Shown here piece after piece: positions 8,777 to 17,320 of a stretch of 64,000 bases of DNA (the first letter of the stretch is position 1; each line of letters starts with the position of its first letter). A model generated the notes under the pieces. That model saw only the letters and a list, made by a program, of their open reading frames with translations, was not told the DNA's origin and made no database searches. The DNA comes from JAUIAI01 sp041396585. GTDB taxonomy: Bacteria; Pseudomonadota; Gammaproteobacteria; Burkholderiales; Burkholderiaceae_E. The stretch is from assembly GCA_041396585.1 (NCBI GenBank), contig JAWKYG010000012.1:116085-180084 (forward strand), read 5' to 3'. The position numbers and the translations under genes are program-made.

Positions 8777-11260
8777 GTGCCGCGACCATGGCTGGCGGCT
8801 CATCCGGGTCTGGCGTTGGCAGCGGTGCGGCGCATCCCGCGCAAACGCGAAACGACCTGGCGCCGCCATGGGCCGCCGATGATACGCTTCGGCACCGCGA
8901 CGCAGTCTGGCTGTTTCAAACTGAATTTCGATGAAACAATTGTCTACCGATGTGACGGATTTCGCAGTTGGGCAAGACGCCGGTCGGACGCGTCGGCCGG
9001 ATTGCCAGAGCGCTGGCAAAGGGATGCCCCGCCGCCGCAGGCCGGACCAGTCCTCGCCCTGGCGGAAGCCGATCTCGATGCGCAACTGAACTTCGCGCCG
9101 GGCGTGGTCGTCCTCTTTGCCGACCGACTACTCGCGCGCCGCGAGGGCGATCTCCAATGGCGGTCCTGGCCGATCACCGACGAGCTCTCGCTCGAGTGTC
9201 GCGATCATGCCGGCGTCGGCCAGCTCGAACTGATCGGGCCCGCTGCGCGCCTGGCGCACTGGCGCTATACGCTGGGCGCGCAGCCCGCGATAAGCCGCCT
9301 GATCGAACGCTTCCAGCTGCTGCGCTCGGCCGGCAGCGGCGCGCCTGTTTCCGGCCCGGCCGCGCATGATCTCCGGCAAGGGCTGGCGTCGCCGGAAGAC
9401 GCCGAGAACGATGCCGCCGACGAAGATCACGAGGCGGAGTCGCCCTCCACGCGCACCCTGTTGCGCCTGTGGCGGTTCGCACATCCGTATCGGGGCAGGC
9501 TGGCGCTGGGGTTCGTGCTCACCCTGCTGGCCACCGGCGCCACCCTGGTGCCGCCCTACATGACCATGCCGCTGATGGATGACATTCTGATCCCGCATCA
9601 GAATGGCAAGCCGATCGACACGTCGCTCGTGACGCTCTATCTGGGGGGTCTGCCCGGCGCCGCGCTCCTGGCCTGGATCCTGGGCTGGGCCCGCACCTAT
9701 GTGCTGGCACTGGTCAGCGAGCGCATCGGTGCGGATCTGCGTGCCGCCACCTTCGACCATCTGCTCGGGCTGTCGCTGGCCTACTTCGGCGGCAAGCGCA
9801 CCGGCGACCTGATGGCACGCATCGGCAGCGAGACCGACCGCCTGAATCTGTTCCTGTCGCTGCAGTTGCTGGATTTCGCCACCGATCTGTTGCTCATTCT
9901 GATGACTGCAGGGATCTTGTTCTTCATCGATCCCTGGCTTGCCCTGGCCACCCTGGTTCCCCTGCCGTTCATCGCCTGGATGATCCAGGTCGTGCGCGAC
10001 CGTCTGCGCTATGGCTTCGAGAAGGCCGATCGCATCTGGGGCGAGGTCACCAATGTGCTGGCCGACACCATTCCGGGGATTCGCGTGGTCAAGGCCTTAG
10101 CCAAGGAGAAGCGGGAGTCCGGGCGCTTTCGACAGGCCAATCAGCACAATGTCGCGGTCAACGACCATGTGAACCGGCTGTGGGCATTGTTTTCGCCCAC
10201 CGTCGGCTTGCTCACCGAGGCCGGTCTGCTCGTGGTCTGGGCGTTCGGCATCTGGATGGTTGCCCGCAACCAGGTCACGGTCGGGGTGCTGACCGCCTTT
10301 CTCACCTACATCGGCCGCTTCTACATCCGGCTCGATTCCATGAGCCGCATCGTTTCGCACACCCAGCGTGCCGCGTCCGCGGCCAAGCGCATCTTCGACA
10401 TCCTCGACCATGTCTCGAGCGTGCCCGAGCCGCTCAGGCCTGTGCATCTCGATCAGGTGGCCGGGCGGATCGATTTGCAGAAGGTGGGTTTTCGCTATGG
10501 CAGCAGGCAGGTACTGCGCGGGGTCGATCTGGCGATCCAGCCGGGCGAGATGATCGGTCTGGTCGGCCACAGCGGCTCCGGCAAGAGCACGCTCGTGAAT
10601 CTGATCTGTCGCTTCTACGATGTCGACGAAGGCGCGATCCTCGTCGATGGTGTCGATGTGAGATCGCTGCCCATTGCCCAGTTCCGGCGCCATGTCGGCG
10701 TGGTGCTGCAGGAGCCGTTTCTGTTCTTCGGCTCGATCGCCGAGAACATCGCCTATGGGCGCCCGGATGCAAGCCGCGCCGAGATCGTCCAGGCGGCGCG
10801 CGCGGCCAATGCGCACGAGTTCATCCTGCGTCTGCCGCAAGGCTACGATTCGCTGGTCGGCGAGCGCGGCCAGACGCTCTCGGGCGGTGAACGTCAGCGG
10901 ATCTCGATCGCGCGCGCTCTGCTGATCGATCCCAAGGTGCTGATTCTCGATGAGGCGACATCATCGGTGGACACCACGACCGAGAAAGAGATCCAGAAGG
11001 CGCTCGACAATCTCGTGCAGGGTCGCACCACCATCGCGATCGCGCACCGGCTCAGCACGCTGCGCCGCGCCAATCGTCTGGTGGTTCTGGATGGCGGGCG
11101 GATCGTCGAGGTGGGCCCGCACGATGATCTGATGGCGCGTCGGGGCGCCTACTACCGGCTCTACCAGGCGCAGGCTCGCCAGGTGGATGCCGAGGAAGAA
11201 CTCATGCTGAGCGCATCGATGGCGGCCGATACCGCAGCCGGCCGTACGCATCCCCTATGA
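8777..11260 (+). CDS. Cyanophycin metabolism-associated ABC transporter (fused TMD-NBD exporter)
   Basis: An 827-residue half-transporter of the type-I exporter fold. An N-terminal soluble domain (about residues 70-210, from LPERWQRDA to LIERFQLL) is not found in ordinary exporters. A charged acidic linker follows, then six membrane segments (about 235-530) and a nucleotide-binding domain with Walker A GHSGSGKST near 595, signature LSGGERQR near 701, Walker B VLILDEATSSVD and H-loop IAHRLST. It is divergent from cphA' and overlaps the DUF1854 gene by ATGA, the arrangement known for cyanophycin loci; its cargo is unknown. The true start is uncertain: an ATG at 8932 reads MKQLSTDVTDFAVGQ in another frame, and one indel near 8985 would join it to the conserved part, so the first ~70 residues here may be artificial. 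Confidence 0.88.
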   Translation: MPRPWLAAHPGLALAAVRRIPRKRETTWRRHGPPMIRFGTATQSGCFKLNFDETIVYRCDGFRSWARRRSDASAGLPERWQRDAPPPQAGPVLALAEADLDAQLNFAPGVVVLFADRLLARREGDLQWRSWPITDELSLECRDHAGVGQLELIGPAARLAHWRYTLGAQPAISRLIERFQLLRSAGSGAPVSGPAAHDLRQGLASPEDAENDAADEDHEAESPSTRTLLRLWRFAHPYRGRLALGFVLTLLATGATLVPPYMTMPLMDDILIPHQNGKPIDTSLVTLYLGGLPGAALLAWILGWARTYVLALVSERIGADLRAATFDHLLGLSLAYFGGKRTGDLMARIGSETDRLNLFLSLQLLDFATDLLLILMTAGILFFIDPWLALATLVPLPFIAWMIQVVRDRLRYGFEKADRIWGEVTNVLADTIPGIRVVKALAKEKRESGRFRQANQHNVAVNDHVNRLWALFSPTVGLLTEAGLLVVWAFGIWMVARNQVTVGVLTAFLTYIGRFYIRLDSMSRIVSHTQRAASAAKRIFDILDHVSSVPEPLRPVHLDQVAGRIDLQKVGFRYGSRQVLRGVDLAIQPGEMIGLVGHSGSGKSTLVNLICRFYDVDEGAILVDGVDVRSLPIAQFRRHVGVVLQEPFLFFGSIAENIAYGRPDASRAEIVQAARAANAHEFILRLPQGYDSLVGERGQTLSGGERQRISIARALLIDPKVLILDEATSSVDTTTEKEIQKALDNLVQGRTTIAIAHRLSTLRRANRLVVLDGGRIVEVGPHDDLMARRGAYYRLYQAQARQVDAEEELMLSASMAADTAAGRTHPL

Positions 11261-11748
11261 GCGCGCCCGGAAATCCGTCATCGGCTGGCGTCATCGGGCT
11301 GGCGCGCGACGCATTAGGGCGTCTGATCTACACCGCGCCCGATGGCTCGGTGACCGGGAACGTGGTGCCGGTGCGGGCCTTCCCGCTGTCCGCGCCCGAC
11401 GAGGGGATCGCCCTGGTGGCGCCCGATGGTCGCGAACTGCTCTGGATCGAGCGTCTCGCGCAACTGGATGCCGCAGCGCGTGCGCTGATCGGCGAGGCCA
11501 TGGCAGAGCGTGAGTTCATTCCGGTGATCCAGCGCATCATCTCGGTCTCCGGCTATGTCACACCGTGCGCGTGGACTGTGGCAACCGATCGGGGTGAGGG
11601 CCGCTTCGTGCTGGCCGGCGAGGAATTCATTCGCCGACTGCCGGCAGATTCGCTGTTGATCACCGACAACCATGGTGTGCATTGGCAGATCCGGTCCTTG
11701 CCCGGTCTCGACCCGGCGAGCAGGCGTATCCTGGACAGGTTTTTGTAG
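11257..11748 (+). CDS. Cyanophycin metabolism-associated DUF1854 family protein
   Basis: A 163-residue soluble protein whose start overlaps the exporter stop (ATGA at 11257-11260), implying translational coupling. The conserved core is recognisable: DGREL-WIERL in the middle, then EREFIPVIQRI, and a C-terminal LLITDNHGVHW-IRSL segment, matching DUF1854. No signal peptide or membrane segment is visible, so it probably works in the cytoplasm with the ABC exporter, perhaps as an accessory or regulatory subunit. Function is not established; the name reflects the repeated gene association with cyanophycin synthetases. Confidence 0.85.
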   Translation: MSAPGNPSSAGVIGLARDALGRLIYTAPDGSVTGNVVPVRAFPLSAPDEGIALVAPDGRELLWIERLAQLDAAARALIGEAMAEREFIPVIQRIISVSGYVTPCAWTVATDRGEGRFVLAGEEFIRRLPADSLLITDNHGVHWQIRSLPGLDPASRRILDRFL

Positions 11749-11876
11749 GTACCGCATCGGCGTCCGTCCGTGCCGAGTCGGCGTTCGTCCGAGGTTTTTT
11801 GTTTCGCGCCCGCGCGCCGCGCCCGAGCAGGCTCAGGGGCCTCCGAGCGATCCCGAAGCCCTGCCAAGGAGTGCTT

Positions 11877-12278
11877 ATGCCACTGAATCTGGTCACCTGG
11901 GGCATGTACTTCGCCTTTGTCGCTGTCGCGCTTATCTTCAGCTGGCACGACAGCATGCTGTCATTCGGTGGCGGCCTGGGCGTCGTCAAGATGGCCGCCT
12001 GGGCTGTCTTCGTGCTGTTCACCCGCTACTCGATCTATTGCAGCGCGAAAGAGAATCTCTTCAAGACGGTCCGACAGATGTCGCGCCTGCATTGGGGCCG
12101 GCAGATTGGCATCGATCTCTATCTTGGCCTGCTGCTGTTCCTGCTGGTTGTCTATCTGCATGGCGGGCCGATCGTGCTTGTGCTCTGGCTGTTGCCCACG
12201 CTGCTGTTCGCCAACCTGGCCACCTTCCTGTACGTGGCCATCCACGCCGACTCGCTGATCGCGCGACTGCCGCTTTGA
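11877..12278 (+). CDS. Small polytopic membrane protein, function unknown
   Basis: A 133-residue protein starting MPLNLVTWGMYFAF after a good AAGGAG site at 11866-11871; a longer upstream reading has no ribosome binding site and overlaps DUF1854, so it was rejected. Four hydrophobic segments are visible: about residues 7-22, 34-48, 80-95 and 98-118, joined by a short basic stretch (KENLFKTVRQMSRLHWGRQ) likely on the cytoplasmic side. I do not recognise a family. It follows DUF1854 by 128 bp on the same strand, so it may belong to the cyanophycin island or simply lie next to it. A short direct repeat (TCGGCGTCCGTCCG and a one-mismatch copy 18 bp later) lies in the gap before it. Confidence 0.7.
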   Translation: MPLNLVTWGMYFAFVAVALIFSWHDSMLSFGGGLGVVKMAAWAVFVLFTRYSIYCSAKENLFKTVRQMSRLHWGRQIGIDLYLGLLLFLLVVYLHGGPIVLVLWLLPTLLFANLATFLYVAIHADSLIARLPL

Positions 12279-12321
12279 GCGTCTTGCCCAACCGTGCATC
12301 TGCAGTTGCCGTCGACGGCGA

Positions 12322-12489
12322 GTCCGTGCCGAGTTCACCGAGCTGTTGCCGGGTCGTCGTATCCAGCACAAGGATCGCTTCGATGATCCCGGCCTGCCGG
12401 GCGAAATGACCGTCACGATCGATCTCGAGCCGGTGATCTGCGGCACCGAACTGCATATTGAGCTGGCCCGCATTCCTGCTCGACCGGGA
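12322..12489 (+). pseudogene. Fragment of an SRPBCC (AHSA1/Hsp90 ATPase activator-like) gene
   Basis: The 337 bp gap before the GntR gene holds an in-frame stretch reading VRAEFTELLPGRRIQHKDRF, then DDPGLPGEMTVTIDLEPV, then GTELHIELARIPA. This is the C-terminal beta-strand region of SRPBCC/AHSA1-like proteins (compare the common form AEFTELVPGERIVHKDRFDD). There is no start codon, N-terminal half or proper C-terminal helix, so only about a third of a gene remains. The frame runs on into the GntR gene, which could mislead gene callers into a longer GntR protein. The rest of the gap shows nothing else except the operator-like palindrome. Confidence 0.6.
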
Positions 12490-12601
12490 CGGCTGAAGGT
12501 GCGCGGGCCGACCGGGCCCGCGTCCCCGCATGGGATACCCCTTGGCGAGGGTTCGCGACGCGCCCCCGGAAATCTCCGCTTGTGTGTCGATAGTCGTTTG
12601 T

Positions 12602-12617
12602 ATATTGTCGACAATAT
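12602..12617. promoter_or_regulatory. 16-bp perfect palindrome, probable GntR operator
   Basis: ATATTGTCGACAATAT is a perfect inverted repeat that overlaps the first two bases of the GntR start codon. Its core TTGTCGACAA fits the TnGTnnACnA pattern typical of FadR/FCD-type GntR operators. Binding here would block its own gene and probably the transporter genes behind it. Confidence 0.6.
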
Positions 12618-13320
12618 GAATGCACCGAGAGAATCCGACATCCCGCCGCCGCTGCCGGTCTTTCTGGCCGAGAAGCTGATGGCCGAGATCGAAGACCTGA
12701 CGATCGCGCCGGGTGAGCGCCTGTCCGAGGAAGCGATCGCCCAGCGCTTCGGTGTCAGCCGGGCACCGGTGCGCGAGGCCCTGCGCCTGCTGGCGCAGGA
12801 GGAGCTCGTGCTCATCGAGCCGCGTCGTGGTGCGCGCGTGCTGGCCTATACGCCGCAGGAGGCATCCGAGATGTTCGAGATGCGGGCGGTGCTCTACGCC
12901 CTGGGCGTGGAGCTGTTCGCCCGCCGGGCCACCGAAGCCGAACTTGACGAGTATGTCGAGATCGCCAGGCGGCCGGCCGAGCTGGCGGCGTCGCCTGATG
13001 TGGCGCCGTCAACCTTCGCCGCGGCCACCCAGGCGGTGTCGGCCTTCACCCTGGCGCATTGTGGCAACCAGCGCCTGACCAACACCATGCGCAAGCTCAC
13101 ACGGCGCTCGTTTCGCCACTATGCGGCGCTTGCTCACGGCACGCCCGAGCGGCGCGTCGAGACCGTGCGCGAGGGGCGTCGCCTGCGTGACGCCATTCTC
13201 GCCCGCCAGGCGCGCGAGGCCGGCGAGATCGCGCGCATGATCGTCGAGCGTAATCATCGTGAGGTCATGCGTCAGCTTGCGCTTGCGCATGCCTCGGAAT
13301 TCATGGCCGCGCCTGCCTGA
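12616..13320 (+). CDS. GntR family transcriptional regulator (FCD type)
   Basis: A 234-residue DNA-binding regulator. The N-terminal winged helix (about residues 12-78) has the family pattern PGERLSEEAIAQRFGVSRAPVREALRLLAQEELV. A helical effector domain of the FCD kind follows (YTPQEASEMFEMRAVL to the end), in which a ligand controls binding. The start at ATG 12616 is chosen because conservation begins there and a palindromic operator sits over it. It lies 51 bp upstream of an ABC importer operon in the same direction, so it most likely senses the imported compound and controls its own operon. The effector domain is a little variable in the middle (RRPAELAASPDVAPS), which gives no clue to the ligand. 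Confidence 0.88.
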   Translation: MNAPRESDIPPPLPVFLAEKLMAEIEDLTIAPGERLSEEAIAQRFGVSRAPVREALRLLAQEELVLIEPRRGARVLAYTPQEASEMFEMRAVLYALGVELFARRATEAELDEYVEIARRPAELAASPDVAPSTFAAATQAVSAFTLAHCGNQRLTNTMRKLTRRSFRHYAALAHGTPERRVETVREGRRLRDAILARQAREAGEIARMIVERNHREVMRQLALAHASEFMAAPA

Positions 13321-13371
13321 GGCGACCTTCCCGCAAGAACACACAGACGTCCGCAACGACAGGAGACAAGG

Positions 13372-14403
13372 ATGAACGACAGACGACAGTTTCTGCGCAG
13401 CGCCACGGCGGCCGGCGCAGTCGGCCTGGGTTGGCCGATGGTGGGCAGCGCCGCGTCCGACTGGGACGCGACCATGGCGCGCGCCAAGGAAAAGGGCGAG
13501 GTCACCATCTATTCGTCGGGGGTGGCCCGCCAGGAAGAACCTCGGATGGCGGCGTTCTCGCGTGCTTCCGGGGTCAAGGTCAACTATTCGCGCCCAGGGG
13601 GCGGCGAGATCGTGATTCGCAAGTTCGGGCAGGAGGTGCAGAACGGTGCGCCGCTGGCCGACGTCTGCACGCTGACCGACTATGCACTGGGCCTGCATGC
13701 ACAGAACCAGGGTTGGACCGACACTGTGTCGCTGCCCAACGAGAAGGAGCTCGGCGAGCGCTTCGCCAAGCGCGATGCCGGCCTGATCCCGCTGGGCGGT
13801 TTCGGCCTGGTGATCGTCATCAACGAGAAGATGATGAAGGTCGGCGATGCGCCGCAAAGCTATGCCGATCTGGCCGATCCCAAATTCAAGGGCCAGATCC
13901 TGTTCGGCGCGCCCGAGAACGCCGGCTCCACCACCCTGCTGATCAAGGGCCTGGTCGAGCAGTACGGCTGGGACTACGTCAAGCAGCTGCGTGCCAACGA
14001 GGTGGCCGAGATGCGCTTGCAGGCCGAGGCCATGCAGGCTGTGGCGCGCGGCGAGAAGCCGATCTGCGTGGTGGCACAGGCCTGGGGCTATCTGTACAAG
14101 AAGCAGGGTGCGCCGACCCAGATGATCTTCCCGGCCGACGGCATGGTGCTTGCGCAGACCTGCATGTTCGTGGCCAGGAATGCACCGCATCCGGATGGCG
14201 GGCGGGTGTTGGTCAATCACATGATCTCGGCCGAGTATCAGATCTCCTCGCAGGCGACCGGCACCTACCCGGCCAACCGCAATACCCCGTTGGCCGAAGG
14301 CATCCCCTCGCTGGACGCGATCAAGATCTATGAGCCCAATCTCGCCGAGCTCGTCGCCACGCGCGGCGAGGTGATCGACAACTGGCGCAGGATCATGAGC
14401 TGA
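13372..14403 (+). CDS. ABC transporter periplasmic substrate-binding protein (Fbp/Pot type)
   Basis: A 343-residue binding protein with a twin-arginine-like export signal (RRQFLRS, then a hydrophobic stretch ending near residue 29), suggesting folded export to the periplasm. The mature part has the bilobal extracellular solute-binding fold of the iron(III)/polyamine/phosphonate-type group: GEVTIYSSGVARQEEP at the start, SYADLADPKFKGQI in the hinge region, and NTPLAEGIPSLDAIKI near the end. A strong AGGAGACAAGG ribosome site precedes ATG 13372. It is the first gene of a three-gene importer and its stop overlaps the ATPase start by one base. Similar proteins carry ferric iron, but others carry organic solutes; control by a GntR regulator argues for an organic solute. 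Confidence 0.88.
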   Translation: MNDRRQFLRSATAAGAVGLGWPMVGSAASDWDATMARAKEKGEVTIYSSGVARQEEPRMAAFSRASGVKVNYSRPGGGEIVIRKFGQEVQNGAPLADVCTLTDYALGLHAQNQGWTDTVSLPNEKELGERFAKRDAGLIPLGGFGLVIVINEKMMKVGDAPQSYADLADPKFKGQILFGAPENAGSTTLLIKGLVEQYGWDYVKQLRANEVAEMRLQAEAMQAVARGEKPICVVAQAWGYLYKKQGAPTQMIFPADGMVLAQTCMFVARNAPHPDGGRVLVNHMISAEYQISSQATGTYPANRNTPLAEGIPSLDAIKIYEPNLAELVATRGEVIDNWRRIMS

Positions 14404-15470
14404 TGCGTGGCGTCGAGGTTCGCAATCTGGTCAAGGCCTTCGGTGCGGTGCGCGCGGTGGACGGTGTCTCGTTCACCGTGCCGCCCGGTGGGATCACGAC
14501 CATGCTCGGGCCTTCGGGCTGCGGCAAGACCACGATCCTGCGTTGCATCGCAGGGCTGGAGACCGCCACCGACGGCGAGATCGTCATCGGTGATCGGGTG
14601 GTGTTCTCCGGGGGCATGTCGCGCGTGCCGGTGGAGCAGCGCAATCTCGGCATGGTGTTTCAGAGTTATGCGATCTGGCCGCACATGTCCATCGCAGCCA
14701 ATGTCGCCTATGGCCTGAAGGTTCGCCGTCGGCCGAAGGCCGAGATCGAGAAGCGGGTGAAGGATGCGCTCGCCCTGGTCAGGTTGTCCGGCTTCGAGCA
14801 GCGGCTTCCGGGGCAGCTGTCGGGCGGGCAGATGCAGCGCGTGGTGCTCGCGCGCGCGATCGCCTATGACCCGGAAATCCTGCTGCTTGACGAACCGCTG
14901 GCCAACCTCGATGCACACCTGCGCGAGGAGATGCGTCAGGAACTGAAGCGTATCCAGCGCGAAACCGGCACCACGATGATCGCGGTCACCCATGATCAAT
15001 CCGAGGCGCTGGCGATCTCGGATCAGATCCTGGTGATGGCCTCGGGGAAGATACTCCAGCGCGGTTCGCCGCAGGAGATCTGGCGCCAGCCCGCGGTTGC
15101 AGGTGTGGCTGGCTTCCTGGGCGGCGTGAATCGTCTGCCGGCGGTGCCGCGCGACGGCCGTCTGATGGTCGAGGGGGTCGGACCGCTGCCCGCGGGCGCG
15201 CCCACCATGGCGGCAGCGGCGCAGGTGATCTTCCGGCCAACCGATGCGCGCTTGCTCGCGCCGGGCGAGGGCGAGGGCGAGGGCTGGCCGGGCACGGTAT
15301 CGCTCACGCAGTTTCTCGGTCAGCACATCCAGTATCTGGTGCATTGTGGCGGGCACGAGCTGACAATCGAGGTGCCGGCCTCCGGCCGCTTGTTCAGTGA
15401 GGGTGAGACAGTCACGATCGCGGTCGATGCGCGCGCCCTGATGATCTATCCGGAGCCGGTGGCCGCATGA
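14403..15470 (+). CDS. ABC transporter ATP-binding protein (FbpC/PotA type)
   Basis: This 355-residue ATPase powers the importer. Walker A GPSGCGKTT is at residues 36-44, the Q-loop lies in NLGMVFQSYAIWPHM, the signature is LSGGQMQR, Walker B is EILLLDEPLANLD and the switch histidine is in VTHDQSEA. A C-terminal TOBE-like domain (about 260-355) is typical of the PotA/FbpC/UgpC group. The start codon shares a base with the preceding stop, and its own stop overlaps the permease start (ATGA), so the three genes form a coupled operon. The substrate is not shown by the sequence. Confidence 0.93.
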   Translation: MRGVEVRNLVKAFGAVRAVDGVSFTVPPGGITTMLGPSGCGKTTILRCIAGLETATDGEIVIGDRVVFSGGMSRVPVEQRNLGMVFQSYAIWPHMSIAANVAYGLKVRRRPKAEIEKRVKDALALVRLSGFEQRLPGQLSGGQMQRVVLARAIAYDPEILLLDEPLANLDAHLREEMRQELKRIQRETGTTMIAVTHDQSEALAISDQILVMASGKILQRGSPQEIWRQPAVAGVAGFLGGVNRLPAVPRDGRLMVEGVGPLPAGAPTMAAAAQVIFRPTDARLLAPGEGEGEGWPGTVSLTQFLGQHIQYLVHCGGHELTIEVPASGRLFSEGETVTIAVDARALMIYPEPVAA

Positions 15471-17194
15471 GCGCGCAGCTGGTATCGCCACAGTCGCCGA
15501 CCGGCGGCCGGCTGGCCGGTCTGCGTTCCCGGCACGGGCTCGGCCCGATCGGCCTGGCGCTGGCCGCGGCGGCGGCGATCTTCGTGCTGACCATCTGGCC
15601 GATGGTCTGGCTCGTGGTGGGCAGCCTCAGCGAGCCCGATGGCCACGGCTTCGGCCGCTATCGCGAATTGATGGACAAGTTCCATTTCGCCGATGTGCTG
15701 GTCAACTCGTGGGTGTTCGCGCTCGGCACGGCAGTCTCGGCCATGCTGATCGGGGTCACCCTGGCGGTGCTGGTGGCGCGCACCGACATGCCGTTCAAGC
15801 GCACTGCCAAGATGCTGGCCGTGCTCGCTTTCGTCTCGCCTCCGTGGCTCACGGCCATGGCCTACGTCTACCTCGCCAGCCCGAATGCCGGCTACATCAA
15901 CGAGCTGATGGCCACGCTGTTCGGAGTCAAGCCGTTCGATGTGCAGACCATGACCGGCATGATCTTTGTCTCGGCGCTGTTCCTGTTCTCATTCGTGTTT
16001 CTCACGGTCGAGGGTGCACTGGTGTCGCTGGACGGCAGCTTCGAAGAAGCGGCGCGGGTCTCCGGTGCCAGCCCGTGGCGGGTGATCACCACCGTCACCC
16101 TGCCGCTGGTGACGCCGGCGATCGTCTCGGCCACCGTCTTCTCGCTGATCATCTCCTGGGGGCTGTTCGCGGTGCCGGCGATTCTCGGCATGCCCTCGCG
16201 CGTGTACGTGTTTGCCACCCAGCTCTATCTGTTCCTGAACGCATTCCCGCCGCGTCTGGAACTGGCCGCCGCGATGGGGGTGATCTTCGTGATCACGGCA
16301 GTGCTGCTCGGTGCGCTGGTCTGGGCCGTGCGCCGGCAGAGCCAGGTCAATCGCTTCGCGGTCATTGCCGGCAAGGGGGTGAAGGCCGCGGCACTGCCGC
16401 TGGGGCGCTGGCGCTGGCTCGCCATGGCCTTCGTCGTCGTGCTCGGGTTGCTGGCCATCGTCGGTCCGTACTCGGTGATTCTCTGGATGTCACTGAAGAC
16501 GAACTGGTTCGGCGGTGGCGGGCTGTCCGACCTCTCGCTGGAGAACTTCCGCTACATCGTGTTCGAGTATCTGGCCTTCTGGCAGATCACCGGCAACACC
16601 TTCAAGGTGGCCTTGATGGAGGTGGCCATCGTGCTCACGGTGGCCACCTCGGTGGGCTGGGTGGCGCGGCGCACGAAGCTGCCGGGCCGCGGCCTGCTGC
16701 TGGGCAGTGCCTATTACACGGTGCTGGTACCCTCGGTGGCGTTCCTCGCGGCTGTCTTGTGGGCCTGGATCGGATCACCGGCCGGCCTGTATGGCACCTT
16801 GTTGCTGATCGCCATGACGCAGGCGGCACGCTCGATGCCGATCGCCACCCGAAATATCAGTGACGGGCTGGGCCAGATCGACACCGCGCTCGAGGAGGCG
16901 GCCATGGTCTGTGGCGCGAGCCGCGCACGCATGGCCTTCTCGGTCACCCTGCCCCTGATGCGGCCGGTGCTGCTGGCGGCATTCACGGTGGTGTTTCTGT
17001 CCGCATTGCGTGATCTGAACACGCCGTTGTTCGTGGGCGGTGGCGCCACCGAATCGATGACTCTGTCGGTCACGATCTTTCACTTCTGGTCTGAAACCCG
17101 CATGGGTGAGGCCGCCGCACTGACGATCATCCTGCTCCTGATCACGCTGATCATCTTCGTGCCGCTGTCGCGTTCGTTTCGCAGCGAACACTGA
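15467..17194 (+). CDS. ABC transporter permease, fused two-domain (FbpB type)
   Basis: A 575-residue inner-membrane protein with two homologous permease halves, each with about six membrane segments, as in iron(III) FbpB and related systems. Each half carries an EAA-type coupling loop: EEAARVSGASPWRVITTVTLPL near residue 195 and EEAAMVCGASRARMAFSVTLPL near 480 (described here, each contacting the ATPase). It begins with ATG overlapping the ATPase stop. It is the last gene of the GntR-controlled importer; after it comes a 126 bp gap with a short repeat and then a convergent gene. Confidence 0.92.
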   Translation: MSAQLVSPQSPTGGRLAGLRSRHGLGPIGLALAAAAAIFVLTIWPMVWLVVGSLSEPDGHGFGRYRELMDKFHFADVLVNSWVFALGTAVSAMLIGVTLAVLVARTDMPFKRTAKMLAVLAFVSPPWLTAMAYVYLASPNAGYINELMATLFGVKPFDVQTMTGMIFVSALFLFSFVFLTVEGALVSLDGSFEEAARVSGASPWRVITTVTLPLVTPAIVSATVFSLIISWGLFAVPAILGMPSRVYVFATQLYLFLNAFPPRLELAAAMGVIFVITAVLLGALVWAVRRQSQVNRFAVIAGKGVKAAALPLGRWRWLAMAFVVVLGLLAIVGPYSVILWMSLKTNWFGGGGLSDLSLENFRYIVFEYLAFWQITGNTFKVALMEVAIVLTVATSVGWVARRTKLPGRGLLLGSAYYTVLVPSVAFLAAVLWAWIGSPAGLYGTLLLIAMTQAARSMPIATRNISDGLGQIDTALEEAAMVCGASRARMAFSVTLPLMRPVLLAAFTVVFLSALRDLNTPLFVGGGATESMTLSVTIFHFWSETRMGEAAALTIILLLITLIIFVPLSRSFRSEH

Positions 17195-17226
17195 GCTTCG
17201 GGCCTGCGGCACACCGCCTGGGAAGG

Positions 17227-17292
17227 CATGCCGCGGATCCGGGTAGATTCGTCGATCCTGTGCCGCGGATCTGGATGGATTCGTCGATCCCG
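17227..17292. repeat. Imperfect tandem repeat, two 32-bp copies
   Basis: Two units begin GCCGCGGATC at 17230 and 17262, and share GATTCGTCGATCC at 17246 and 17278, a period of 32 bp. They lie in the gap between convergent genes. Partial inverted complementarity within each unit could form a weak hairpin; a terminator role is possible but there is no T tract. Confidence 0.6.
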
Positions 17293-17320
17293 GCACACGG
17301 TACCGGTTCGTGTCGCCGGC

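Noticed and set aside
13009..14220. 403-codon minus-strand frame opposite the ABC binding protein
   Set aside because: Antisense shadow; the plus strand has a signal, family motifs and operon context.
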